Below are positions 24,435 through 36,801 of a stretch of DNA of 64,000 bases, in pieces (the first letter of the stretch is position 1; the number at the start of each line of letters is the position of its first letter). The translations under genes were made by a program, and so were the position numbers. The notes under the pieces are model-generated. The model searched no databases and was not told the DNA's origin. It saw only the letters and a list, made by a program, of their open reading frames with translations. The stretch is from Hevea brasiliensis (lineage: Eukaryota > Streptophyta > Magnoliopsida > Malpighiales > Euphorbiaceae): positions 59,873,191 through 59,937,190 of the forward strand of contig NC_079493.1 of NCBI RefSeq assembly GCF_030052815.1, read 5' to 3'.

Positions 24435-24900
24435 CAAACAGTATTTTCTATTTGTCATGGGCCAAGAGGGCTTGAGCATTTGAGTTTTGGGCCAAAAAAG
24501 TCATAGGGTTTTGGGGCAGAAATTGAAGGAAGTTGTCTTTATTCCTTAGGCTGTTTGAGTAGCCATTGTTCCACAGCTTCTAAGGAGGTCTTTTGATGTT
24601 TTTGAAATTTGGACTTCCCAAAGCCCTAATGTCTCATGGAATGCTTTACTCCAGAAAGAAATAGATCAACTTGACCAACCTTCAACTTCCCAAACTCCTC
24701 CAGAATAACTTTCTCCAAATGACTTGCAAGTTTGGCTTGCAGGCCTTATTAATCAACCCGTAACTTTCTCAAACTGTTTCAACTTCTAAACTTGTTCCTT
24801 CAATGGATTTGACTTTAAAATCAAATGAACTACTGGTTTCACAAAACTTTTCTCAAAACTCTGGTTCAGCATTTAACTGGATTTTAAAGGATTCTTATAA
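24435..24900 (-). pseudogene. Copia-like remnant, part 2
   Basis: The - strand at 24440-24480 (AQNSNAQALLAH) joins in style to the remnant at 21033-21178 if the solo LTR is removed. The remainder has no clear open frame. The assignment is weak. Confidence 0.25.
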
Positions 24901-26500
24901 AAGTATTTATAAGAAACTAGAATTTGCAATTGAATCAGTTATGGTTATTTAACCATAACTTGAGTTATACAAATCCAAATGATATTATTCAAAAAGGAAA
25001 ATAAAGAAAAGACATAGAAGAACAACTTCCATAAAGGAAGTAGGGCTAAACAGTGGCCATAAATTACTCAATTTAATATGCAAAGTCAAGACAGTAAAAC
25101 TGAATCTAAAGAAAGGTTCTTGAAACAAATTATTGACTTATCCCTAAAAAGTCACTACATGCTAAATTATATGAAATAGCTATGTGGGACCTACTTTCCC
25201 ACTATATATGGACATGAAAATTCTATTACATAATTAATAATGCTTAATTGCCCACAATAAGCCTAGACTTATGTATATAGTTGGATCGATTGATATACCA
25301 ATTAGGGATTACAAATAGCAGTACTGCCTACATGAAAAGTCATGGACTGACAATATATGTTTGATATGATTTTTACATGAATAATCATTGATTGACAAAA
25401 TATGTCTGATATGATTTCTAACCACTGGCCTTGTGCCTGACAGACAGTTGTATACAGGATATTTTATGCCTGCCCATTGACCTTGTGCCTGACATGATAG
25501 ATGCCATTGTGCATAATTGTATTTCTGGCTTTAACAGCCTACCCGCTGGCCTTATGCCTGACATGATAGTTATATACAGGGTAGACATATGGAGGTCTAA
25601 CCCGTATACTCCCATATATCCAGCATTATAGTCTGTTATAGGTTACTTGGGCATAAATATACTAATATGGCATGAAATACACTGATATGACATGAACTAC
25701 ACTGATATGACATGAAAGATACTGATGTGATTTTAAAGACTCTGACATGAGTTTAAAAAGACAGAGAATGAAATAAATACACAAAAAAGATACTATTAAT
25801 TAATTTATTCCTAAAGTGCAGTAAAATATGCAAATGACCTAGAATTGTAAAAGTTTATACAAAATTATTATTTATAATTATTTAGTTGAATTTCTTTAAG
25901 ATTATGCACCACTGAGCAATCTGCTTAGCGCGTTGGATTTTTCATCGCATAGGTACTAGAGACCAGACACAGTAGCCGCCGTAGCAACAGTCGCCACAAT
26001 AGTACTCTGATTACAGTTATCCAGATCTGCTACAGTCCAGAACTCACCTCAGTAGTGTTTATTTTGGTAGGGCCCAATGTAATTAGGGTTTTGCATTTTG
26101 GTTCATGTATAATGAAATGTGTATTAATTCTGAACATTGTAAATAAATGTAATTTATATTTTGGAATTGTAAATAAGTTTGGGAATTTTTGTATATAATT
26201 TTCATATGAATGAACTGAATTTCATTTTCTTAAAATGATATGATATGGTACATGAAAAAATGATACAGATATGAAATTGTTTTTAACAGGTAACTATTTG
26301 AACCCGCCAAATGCCAATAAAATAGAGGAGGCTCTACCCGGGTTTCCACAGGAATAAATTGTGATAAAAAAAAAATTTACCACATGTTTTCTACAAAGTT
26401 TAAAAATTAACAATGGACACGACAGGATAAGATAGGGTGCTCCGACACCGAATGTGCACTTCTTGCTCTATAATACTGTAGCCGGGTGAGGGGTGTTACA
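24900..26500. repeat. Second LTR of a related family, left end not defined
   Basis: It ends GGGGTGTTACA at 26500 and has the same internal plan as the 21179 LTR: CATAACTTGAGTTATACAAATCC-like blocks, GCACCACTGAG near 25906, then a long AT-rich tail. Short direct repeats (GGCCTTGTGCCTGACA and variants) occur at about 25426, 25480 and 25549. No coding region is seen. Confidence 0.45.
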
Positions 26501-29500
26501 AGATTAGTGTATGCTCTAGGGCATATACAACTAATAGTTTGCTTAGCAAACTTCTTGTTTCCAGTGGTCTTAAGGAACCTAAACAAAAAATTCTACAAAA
26601 AAAAAAAAGTAGGAGATTGTCATTCTGTGATGATTGCAAAAATAATAATAGATCCTATCAAATGTGCCAAAAATTTTTTGCAATTTTGATTAAGATTAGT
26701 GGAGTATAGAATGCAGAAAGTTAGTGTGCAATAGTAGAATTTGTCTCCCTAGGCATGCCAAAAATTATTTTCTGTAAAAACAATTTAGCTGACAAACAAC
26801 TTGAATGAGGGCATACCAGATACTAAGTGTACCAGCTATGAAATTGCGCTTTTTAACTTCTGAATCAAATGATTGTCAGAATTGATTACATTGAATATAA
26901 CTTCATCTTTAAATGCAATATGAGTGTGAAAGATAACTAAATTGAAAAGTGAGATTATATTGATTGTTTAAGGAAATTACAAGGCTTGAAAACTAAAATA
27001 CAACAATTTGGAAATTAAAGATTGTTCAAAATTGAAATTAATAATAAATGTAAATGACAAATTGACTGCTAGAGTTTTAAATTGATTGGACTGATAGACT
27101 CTTTGGATTGTTCTTGATTTGTTGATTGATTTGACTGGTTGATTGTTATTGTTGGCTACCCTTTTCACGTTGCTTGCCTTTTAACATTTATAACTCTCTT
27201 TGCAAGTATCTAGAAAAGTTTGAAAGATTACATTTTACAGTTGATAGGAGTTACCTATCCACCATCTGCTAGCTCACTCTTGATATTTATCTCAGCTACC
27301 TTTATTTACTAAATATGTTAGACTTTTAACTCATTAAACTAATAGAATAAAAGTAAGTAATTAAATTAATTTTATAAAAAAATTAATTTAATTAATTTTA
27401 TATCTGAAAATAATTATTAAATAAAATTGGTTATTATTGTGTAAACAGAGATAAATATTCATGACTCACATGCTTGCTCTCATCATGCCAAATCAGTTTA
27501 AAGGAAACCTTACTTAAATTTTAAAAATTTTAAATATTTACTTCCACTGGGTGTGTGAGTATGAATCCCAACAGTTCTAGCAAGTCTCAGTATTTTACAA
27601 ACATAAAGGGTTTAATACCTTAAGGAAGAAGCCAAAAACACGCATGGAGTCGGTGCTTATTTGTTAAAGTGAAATGGCAAAAAAAGTTAATATGATGTGC
27701 ATGTGGATGAAAAATACTAAATCTGTAAATATGGAAGTTGTTTGGACAGAATTTACAAAGTGAAATGAAAATTAAAATGAAATCTAAGGCTAAAGAAAAT
27801 TATCAACTCTGATCAGCTATATGGATGGTAAACTTCTTCCTTAAAAATTAAAAAAAAAAAAATTAAAAAAAAGGTAAACATTTATATTTACCGGATTTAG
27901 CGAAATGCCTAACTCAGCAACAAGCCACCGGTACTAGAGTTCAATTCAATGAACATTGGCGTCAAAAGTATAAAGATCTCATTGAGATAGCAACATAAAA
28001 AAGCTAGCTACATATTTAATACATGAGTTAAAGTAAAATATTGAATTCCTGAATTTATAAAAATTATAATAACTAAATATAAATTAATTATATCATTAAT
28101 AACATAAAAAAAATAAAATAACTTCACTTATTATTGAACGTATATTAAATTTGTTGATTATACTACGTTTTTATAAAATGATAAAGTTACCCTTAATAAA
28201 ATGATTGTGATCAGTAAAAATTTGAAATCCATTCATCAAAATTAAAAGTACAGCCAGTTTAAGTAAGGCATGTTTTACTCTCTTTTTTTTTTTTTTTAAT
28301 AAGTCTTCAATGATATGTCTACTTTGTATTTAATTATTATGATTTTTATAAATTTGAGTATTTAATAGTTTACGGTTTGAATTTAGATGTTCAATGTATT
28401 AATCCAAATACAGTTAAAGAGTGTAAGCATATATTTCTCAAACATAAGAGCTCCCATAGCGGTTTATGAGTGTTTTAAATTATTTTAACTTAAGAGCTGC
28501 CAATTCAATGAATATTGGGCCCCCATACTCCAAGAGCTCATAAAAAAAAATTATGGTGATTTTCCTTTCTTTTTAATTTATGGGTATTTTAAAATATTTT
28601 ATTTAAAATTTTATATGCACATCGAATACTTTTATTATTCATCTAAAAATACTTTTTATAATTAATTTTATGTCATTTTTCTATTTTAAGAATTTAAAGT
28701 TTAGCATAATACTTATTTAATAAAATTTTATTTTAAATTTTAGGTAATATTTATTAAATATGTGATAATTATTTGAAGAATAATATTTAAAATTATTTTA
28801 AAAAATTAATAGAACATTTCTCAATTTTATAAGTATATACTCCCTCCTCAACCGGTAACAATATGATAATCATTTGGTTTTTTTCCATGATTCTTTTTTT
28901 TTCTTTTTTTTTTAGAATATATTCCATGATCTTTAGTCTGTAGAAATTCTTAAGACATTGCGTATTGAGTGTTCATCTTATTTGATTCCATTTGTATGGA
29001 AGAAAGTTTAGATGGGGAACAATTAAATCCAGTTCTTTCATAAAACTGAGATTTTTAATTATAATTTGAATTCAATTCATCTTAATTTTAATTTCTTTTT
29101 CTGCTCCCCCAATAGAGAATTATATAGTGAGTATATTTTAATGAGAGGATTAACATAAAATTTCCATATTTACCATCTCCCTACAACAATAACCATATCA
29201 TAGGGCTAAGATCCATATCAGCTATTAAAATCTCAAGGGACCAAAAGCATTAAGCTGGGCGGAGTTGATTGAATTTTAATATCATTTGTGCAGAAGTTGA
29301 AATGGGGATTAAATTTCAATGTTTCAATGCCTATTAAAGTTTTCACCATTTGATTTCATTTATAGAAATTGAAGTGGCCAGCAAATAAATGTGATGCTTT
29401 TAGGGATCAAAAGTCCTCTAGCCACAAACCAAACATAAAATCTCTCCTTTGCAATACCAAGTTTGCAGACCAAAATTAAGTCTTCAATTATATTATTAGT

Positions 29501-30136
29501 ATGCAGTTGTAATCTACCACACTAAAGTGAAATGAAGAAAATGAAGCATCAAACATGAGGCAACCTTTCTAAATCGCAACTCTAATCTTGCACTTGGGTC
29601 TCTCTCAATTCTATCTACAAAATTTATATAGTAATTAAGCCTGCTCCAGAATAACCTTCATGATGAATTGGCTAAACCAAACAAAGCAATGATGTTAGCA
29701 ATAATTTCTCATTATATAGTTTATAAAACCCAAATAAATACATTGCATTTATCTAGTGTAGCTCGTAAAAAAACATTTTGTCCCATGTTCCACTTCCTTG
29801 AGAAATAGACTGCACAATTCATCCTTGGCTCAATTGTTCCCACAAGAAAGAAAATCTTCAGCATAACTAGAGATTTAGACAGGTAAGATTTATAATAATG
29901 ATTTATATGCTAAACAAAATATTTCTAACAGTTAAGACGATTTGTTCCCATGGTTGCCTAAATTGCTTGTCGTTTTCGTAGCCTAAAGGACGAGTTTCTG
30001 GTGGCATGGGTAAACTACAAACCAAAGAACAGTAGATCAAAGAGCATTAGCATAATACTAAGGAACAACCATCTGCCAGAAGCAAGGATATAATACAATG
30101 CTGCTGCAATAAGGGCATAGATAACGAGCATGTGTA
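26501..30136. other. AT-rich intergenic DNA, no supported gene
   Basis: Only short chance ORFs are present. There are homopolymer runs (about 28280, 28895) and CTCCCTCCTC near 28845 that could be a transposon edge, but no matching end was found. The part near 29950-30136 may be 3' untranslated sequence of the exons at 30137-30379. Confidence 0.5.
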
Positions 30137-30379
30137 TCACCCTAATGATTTTCGTTTCTTCCTTCTCTGTTTCTTTGCAGTTGCCTTTTCCTCATTTTCT
30201 GTTTTCTTTGGCCTGAAAATCAAGGAGTTCAGTCGGTTAATTCAACTAAAATGTTGGGAACACCACCAGGACTTCAGGGCAAATCCTAATAATAATAGTA
30301 ACTGAAAACTTCAAAGCTTTCTTCTTAACTGTCGTCTTTGCATGAGTGAATTTAGAAGGCTCATAGGCAAAAGAAAACC
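30137..30379 (-). CDS. Last two exons of an unidentified Lys-rich protein gene (partial)
   Basis: Two - strand exons can be joined in frame. The first, 30379-30310, follows GGTCTCAG and reads FSFAYEPSKFTHAKTTVKK up to a GT donor. The second, 30212-30137, follows GATTTTCAG and completes a Lys codon, giving PKKTENEEKATAKKQRRKKR before SLG and TGA. The basic tail resembles those of nucleolar or ribosome-biogenesis proteins, but I do not recognise the family. Upstream exons were not found to the right, where retrotransposon relics begin near 31.2 kb. The gene may therefore be truncated, have distant exons, or be a pseudogene. Splice sites are canonical and phases agree. Confidence 0.45.
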
Positions 30380-31229
30380 CTGAGACCTTGAGATGAAACC
30401 TATATTAATGATAACGTACAACTGCAAGATTCCAGCTGACCATATTGAAACATTATCCGATTGAAACTACATTATCCGTTCATATTTGTGAGAGTTTCAA
30501 CATCAAGCTATTGCTTGCAACTGTCAGCTCATGCCTAATTTACCACAATTTAACTCAAATATCTTAATCAAACTAGTACAAACATATTCAATTTTCATTT
30601 TAACACCAAAGTACCTAACACAACAATTCACAAGATGTCAGCAAATTTTATGTCCAAATACAGACAATAAGGCTACAAATAAACAGTCCTCACTTCATTT
30701 AATTTGTTATGTATACAAGCCTTGCTTAAGCTCACTTTTAGAGCATATAAGGTTGGTCTCAAATACAATTAATCTATCAATTGAGAAGAAATGAGAACTC
30801 ATAATTGCAGAGAATTAATCAAGTTGGTCTCTTATGGTATTTTTTTTTTTTAATATTTTGCACAAAATGGACAAGCATACAACTAGTTTAACAAATGAGC
30901 AAAATGAACAAGCTTGTGATGGGTGAAAAATACATAGTTCATACTCATGAGTTGACTCATTTATAAGCTCCTGAGCTAATTCCTACAAACACTCATTAAT
31001 AATTTTATTTATACTCTTGGTTCTCTGATTATTTAGTTATAACATATCTACAAATACTTGTTTAAAATTACTTACTGAAGGCAAATTATATAGAAACTAT
31101 AATTACTATCAACTTTATTTGCTCTTGGCCTACAGAAGTTACACATTTTGTACATAATAATATTAAAAAGAACAAATATGTGAGTAGTTTGTTACATCTA
31201 AAATTTATTCCAAAAGATAATAAATTGTT

Positions 31230-32276
31230 TAGGCTCATGGCTCCTGAGCCAAAATTTGAGTATTTTCATATTTGGCTTGGCTAAAGAGACCATCCCTCTT
31301 GACAACAAAACAATTTTGCCTAATGGCAGAGATAAGAAATTGATAGCAGAAAGATTAAAAGATAAAAATCTTGTGGGCAAAACAACCAAGGCTGGTGGAG
31401 AGGAAGAAGCTACTATTCTATTACATACAACATTATCTGCATCAGTTGACAAAGAGAAAGCACAAGAAGGGTTGTCAAAGCTCTCTAGTGGGGTTATTGT
31501 TCTTAAGGTTTGGAGGGCTAGCAAGGCGGAAGATTTTCTTTTTGAGTATTTTGTTCAGTAGCAATTTAGTCAAAAGCGAAGCCTTGCAACATAATCTTCA
31601 GCTGAGAAGGAAAGAGGTGGATTGGTGATTTCTTGATTTCTATGGAGGATGAATGGAAAATATTAAGGTAAAGAAATAAATCCATCTCATATGCTGCAGA
31701 GGAAAAAAAAATTCACTTCAACATTTTAATTCTTTCTTTCTGGTTATTTTCTGCTACAATATATGGTCATTTTCTGGATATGGAAGCAACAGTTTTACAG
31801 TCAAAATAACAAGGAAACTACTGATATATGGGGATGTGTTCATCTTCCAATTCAAGATTTTGGTCTTTCCTTTCAATGTTACAGCTGCAGCTGCCCTTAT
31901 TCATTCTCGAGGGCAATAATGATTTCAAGAAGTGGGGAATTTTATGGATACTAATAAGTAAAGGGCTATAATTGTATGGTAAAGAGAATAGAACAAGACG
32001 ATATAATTGAGATGAGCTGGATGAGGTAGTTAGATAAGTCAAATAGTTGTTAGAGTAGCGGGAACAGTTAGGCAAGAGGAAGTCGTATAAATATTTGCTA
32101 AGGGCTGTAACTAAGACTTCAATATTTTAGTCAATTCTCCTCTCTAATTCTCTTTATTCTCTTCTCTATAAGTTTTATTTTCTCTCTATCTTCCTTCTCC
32201 TATTTCCTTCCCCTTTCTTTCTCTATTTCTCTCTAATTTATGCTCATCTCTAGAATGGAAAATCCCGTTTCATAAC
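31230..32276 (+). mobile_element. Truncated copy of the small LTR-element family found complete at 52810-55404
   Basis: The segment CTTATTCATTCTCGAGGGCA (about 31897) and the following GATTTCAAGAAGTGGGGAAT match the internal 3' end at about 55031-55074. The downstream stretch to TTTCATAACA at 32276 matches the LTR in layout (GGATACTAATAAGTAAAG start, CT-rich middle). A coding trace, MEDEWKIL near 31650, resembles the [10 protein letters not shown] piece of the complete element. The ORF at 31256-31561 may be an upstream part of the same element. The left end is missing or too diverged to see. Confidence 0.55.
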
Positions 32277-32689
32277 ACTCTCATGCCCTCTTCATTTGGT
32301 CTATGCCTCTTTATAAGGTTCTATACGCTCCTCTACTATGCATCATCGTAAGCATCACCAGTTGGCAATTCATCCAAAATTCCCTCTAACAAACTTGATT
32401 CCCTTCTGGAACGTCCTGCCAGCTTGGTATTTCCAGAATGCTATGAATTTCCCATTTTCTTCAAATGTAGACACTTAATATTAATGGGCCATTATTCAAT
32501 TCTTATGGCCCATCTTCTTTGTTTGATCCATAACACACATCTACATATGCTACCTAGTACAGCTACCAATGTGTTTTGTCATCTCCTCCCCCTCCCCGGC
32601 CCCCCCAAGGCCAGCAGCCTAGCATTGGCAAGCTAAGCGTGGGGTAGAATGCAAAGTTTGAAACACGGCTATGTCTAACATCATCAACA

Positions 32690-33223
32690 GACCTATTGTA
32701 AAAATATTAGCTAGTTCTGCATTGACAGGATCAAACTGAATGAGAATGTCACCACAAAGGACTTGTTCATGAACAAGAAGTCAATCTCTAAATGTTTAAT
32801 GTGGGCATGTTGATCGGATTTTTGGCTAAATACGTGACTCAAAATATTGTCACAATATACCTCAACTGGTTGCCAAATAATGGCATGTAACTCATGTCAC
32901 AAGGATTGAAGCCCACTTCCTTCAAAAGCAATAGCAAACAATGCACGATATGCAACTTCAACACTATTTTGGGACAAATGGCATGCAACTCATGTCACAA
33001 GGATTGAAGCCCACTTCCTTCAAAAGCAATAGCAAACAATGCACGATATTCAACTTCAACACTATTTTGGGACACAATAGGTTCTTTCTTGGCAACACGA
33101 GACACATGATTATGTCCTAAAAACACTCAATGACCCATAGTTGAATGCCTAGTATTAGGACAACCAGTCCAATAGACATCACTAAACACCATCACAGTGG
33201 CCACCTTGACAGAATAGAGTTGC
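32690..33223 (-). pseudogene. Ty1/copia RNase H fragment with a 100-bp tandem duplication
   Basis: On the - strand, CWTGCPNTRHSTMGH and VEYRALFAIAFEGSGLQS correspond to the RNase H end of copia pol. A segment of about 100 bp is present twice in tandem (32881-32980 and 32981-33075) with few differences. Several stops are present. Confidence 0.65.
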
Positions 33224-33400
33224 ATGATATTATGGAAAGTCATCGAATTAGCAATATATTTGTATTCCAAGTTAGTCGAGCATAATTATAGGGATTTGTG
33301 TAGTATAATTATAGGAAGTAATAGGGTATATATTTGCACTCAAATTACTCTAAAATAAATGAGAATTATTTTCTTTTCATGGTATCAAAGCTAAAGCGAC
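33224..33400 (+). repeat. LTR end with primer-binding site of a copia-type element
   Basis: An AT-rich LTR-like stretch ends ATTATTTTCTTTTCA, directly followed by TGGTATCAAAGC, the common primer-binding site complementary to initiator Met tRNA. No gag is recognisable downstream. Confidence 0.5.
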
Positions 33401-33908
33401 TCGAGGCTCTTTTTTTTTTTCGGTTCTATTTAAAACTTGTGTGTGAAGAAGGGCTACCATGCTAGGTCACTATTCTTATTCTAGAGTGACTTTTCTTTCT
33501 CACCACCACCTTAGGAAGGTAGATTGGTGGCCAATTGGCCCATGCACAAAGTCCAATGACATGACTCTCAATAGGTGGCCTTCATGCGCCACGTCAGGAA
33601 TTTAGCGTTGCCCCACGCATTAGCGAGTGAGGGCACACCCAATGACAAGTCATGCTCCTGCTTCTCCCTCTGGCGTCAACTTGGCTATTCTAGCTCTTTA
33701 GTGACAATTTTCGTTGCATTTGGTCATTTCCAAACTCTATGTGATAAGATATATTTTTTGGTAAATTGGTAAGGTGTTATAGTTCTATTTTTACATAACT
33801 TGCCTTAGAGATCTGTTTTAAGACCGTTTGTGTTAAGCATCGACTTTGGTATTACTTGGAAGCAAAGGTGAGCTAGCAAAGCAACAAAAGTTGACGGAAT
33901 GGTTTTGC
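33401..33908. other. Unassigned sequence
   Basis: This follows the copia primer-binding site and may be its degenerate internal region. No domain was recognised. Confidence 0.3.
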
Positions 33909-34438
33909 AAGGGGTAAACATTCAGGTAACCGAACTGAATTTTCATCTAGTTGAATTGTTAATTGATTCTAAAAATATTAACCGAGCTGATTCGGAATTG
34001 TGAGAATCGATATTAACCAAAACAAAAAATATTTAGACGATTATCGATTATAACCGAAATAATAAAAATATATAATATATATTTTATAATATTAATTATT
34101 TAATGAAATATAATTAAAATATATTTATAACCCTTTTTATTTATTAAAAATAATAAATATGATTTAATATTAATAAAATAATAATTATAAATTAAATATT
34201 ATTATAAAATCATATAAATAACAATTATAAATAATATAATATTAATAAATTTATAATTAATATATTAATTAATAGAAATTCGGTTATTTCGCTGACCAAA
34301 TCAAAGGCAGTCGAACCGAAAATCGAAAATTTTTATTATTACTAACTAAAAATTGAACCGAACCAAACTTACTCTTATTGAAATAATTCATCAGTTCAAT
34401 TTGATTACTCGATTATAACCGAATAATGCACACCCTTA
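33909..34438. mobile_element. TIR-type non-autonomous DNA transposon (MITE-like), GGTTCGG-rich
   Basis: The left end, AAGGGGTAAACATTCAGGTAACC, is an imperfect inverted match to the right end, which on the - strand reads AAGGGTGTGCATTATTCGG. Internal sequence contains many AACCGAA/TTCGGTT words and a very AT-rich centre. Plant MITEs of this composition are common. Superfamily was not determined. Confidence 0.5.
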
Positions 34439-34591
34439 GGTTCTGCAGCCACATGGAAAGGATATAGAGGATCCTAGGTATTCCAGTGCAAAAGTGGCAT
34501 CTACACTGAAAGTTCCTTTAAAGAAAAAACATTAGTGTACAAATTCATATAACAAGAATCATAAAGAGAGAATTTTGAAATGAAATTAAAA

Positions 34592-34878
34592 TTTGGTTTT
34601 AGCCATTTTCAAGCATAGTATTGTGATTTGAGTTTTGACAAACCAATAACCATGGTTAAGTCCGTTAGCTAAGAAGGTACAAATTTCCCAACGCCATTAA
34701 TAGTTGTTGATGTAGCATATTTTTCTACCCACCACATCACAACCACATCATCATATATTAACAGCATTGGAGTATTTGTAACTTTTGTACCAACATACTT
34801 AACCATATGTTACTGGTTTGTCAAAACACAAACCACAAGACTCTACTTGAAAATGGCGCAAAACCAAAGTTCTTTTTT
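34592..34878. mobile_element. MITE-like element with long terminal inverted repeats
   Basis: The left arm (TTGGTTTTAGCCATTTTCAA followed by GTTTTGACAAACCAATAAC) is the inverse of the right arm over roughly 80 bp with about 20 percent mismatch. Total length is about 290 bp with no ORF. The long TIRs fit a Mutator-like MITE, but the target duplication is unclear. Confidence 0.6.
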
Positions 34879-35276
34879 ATACTTTCCCCTTATATTTTTA
34901 CACAAAGATTGAACTATAAGAACATCAAGAAGGAATTAGAACTTGGAGTACATCAAACTTTATTTCCAATGTAAGTAATAGTACTATTACCATTTTCAGT
35001 TGAGTCAAACCTTTAGATAATGATCAAGAGTTTAGGACACCTGGATCATTAGTCAAGTGATGCATTGTTCAATATCAAAATTCCATATAGTCGACATTGC
35101 GGTCGATTCCTAAGATGCATACAAGGATAAGTTGCTTTAGAAATTATAGATTGAACTCGACTATTGCAAATAGATATTGATTGTGATAAAACTACTCAAT
35201 TTTGACATTAGATAGGTCATTCGCCCAAAAATGAAAGAGCGAAAGATTAATTGGACCACTAAATCCATTGATTATT

Positions 35277-35707
35277 TGATAGGGATATGGAATAGAACCT
35301 AGAAAATCCTAAAGAATCCTAGGGGAATTTGTATTAGAAAGGATGAGATGCTGGGAGCATGTGATGGCAACTGGATGAGAGGGTAAAGAAGAGTACAAAT
35401 AGGTGGTGACATCTGCTAGCAGGGCATGCTTTTAGAATCTGGTATTTCTCTGGTTCAGAAGGGCAGAGCCTTCTTTACATGGGACTGAGTCCTGGAGGTT
35501 GTTTATCAACCATTTATCTTTCTTGTTTCTTTGCTATTTTGTCAATTTGTATTCTTGTGGTAATTTTGAAGAATTGAGGAAGGAACAAGCAGTGAAATTG
35601 TGAAACACTAGTTGTAAAGGCATTCTACCATTGCTTATTAAATACATATTCCTTTCCTTCAATTCCTTTCAATCAATTTCACGTTCCCAAAGTTCCTAAC
35701 TCTATCA
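35277..35707 (+). repeat. Left LTR of the composite element
   Basis: It runs from TGATAGGGATATGG to CTAACTCTATCA. Its first 180 bp match 43413-43562 at about 80-85 percent by eye. Confidence 0.55.
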
Positions 35708-35744
35708 ATTGGTTTGACCTGCTGAATTCCTCCACTCTTTGTGA

Positions 35745-36544
35745 ATGCCAAACATGAAATTGGATTCCAACATTGATACGATAGAGTTGAACATGGAAAC
35801 ATTTCACGAAAACCTAGCTATCTACCATAATGAGCTGGATAAAAAAAAATTCAATAGAATCAAAAATCTACTTATCAAGTTGATATGGAAGGAAGTAAAG
35901 ATGGGCATGAGGAAGCTATCGAACAATATCTTAAGCATCAATCATCTAATAATGATCTATTGACCAACTCATAGTGAAGCTCAAAACTATCACGAAAAGA
36001 ATAGAAATTCCCAAATTCAAAGAAGATCCTGAGGTTGGCTTGTTTGTAAAGAGCAATGCTTTGCAACACACAACACCCATGAGACTGAGGATCTATTTTG
36101 TTTGGAATAGCATGGAGGGAGACCCTCACTAATGGTTTTTTGGGTTTCGATAGCAATTCCCTAATCCTTCGTGGGAACATTTCAAATTACAGTTCTGAAA
36201 GCAATTTGGTGAAGCTAACAATGGCAACTCTGATGAATCGTCAATGAACAATTAATTCGTTCAATGATGAGAGATTACTAAAGGTTCGATCTCCAATGCA
36301 ACACAAGTACTGGAGCCAATTGAAGTTAATTGCCGAAGTTATGAGACTACCGAACTCAAGAGATCTCGAGGGGCTGTTACGATTGCCTGATGTGCGTCGC
36401 ACAAAGAAATTCATCAAGGGCATTGACCAAGATTGTTTAGATGGGGCGTCGTTGAGAGCTTTATATGGCTCTCTATTTAGCAAGCGGATAAGGAAGATGA
36501 TGGATGAGATTGGGCTAGGGCTGCAAACATATTTGCTAAGTTGA
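35745..36544 (+). pseudogene. Relic coding DNA between left LTR and nested copia
   Basis: An ORF at 35745-35963 (MPNMKLDSNIDTIELNMETF) resembles a gag N-terminus in position and style only. A second at 36296-36544 contains PNSRDLEGLLRLPDVRRTKK and LYGSLFSKRIRKMMDEIGL, which I do not recognise and which could be a captured host fragment. No domain is assigned. Confidence 0.3.
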
Positions 36545-36618
36545 GGCTAAGTGCTTCTAATGGGCTAAGCCACTTAGCCTACAAGAAGGCCCAATTTACA
36601 CCAAGTCACATTATTTCC

Positions 36619-36794
36619 TGTTGAGAAGGAAAAGAGTTTTTATTTCAGTGTGTATTTGCCTTGTACATTCTTCCTATTTATATACAACAATCCTGAATAC
36701 AGAAGAGGAAGATACCTATAAGAAAGGAAAGAAGAAATACAATACAATACAATCCCTTTAATTTAGGGATTTACAATCTAGTAGGATTCCAACA
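36619..36794 (-). repeat. LTR of the copia element (downstream copy)
   Basis: 176 bp, TGTTGAGAAGG to GATTCCAACA as read on the + strand. It closely matches 42117-42321. Confidence 0.92.
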
Positions 36795-36801
36795 ATCTCC
36801 C

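Noticed and set aside
28845..28930. CTCCCTCCTC as the end of a Mariner/Stowaway MITE
   Set aside because: No inverted partner or TA duplication was found nearby.
29950..30030. Possible extra - strand exon (LPMPPETRPLGYENDKQF)
   Set aside because: It follows the stop codon of the 30137-30212 exon and lacks independent support; could be 3' UTR or an alternative end.
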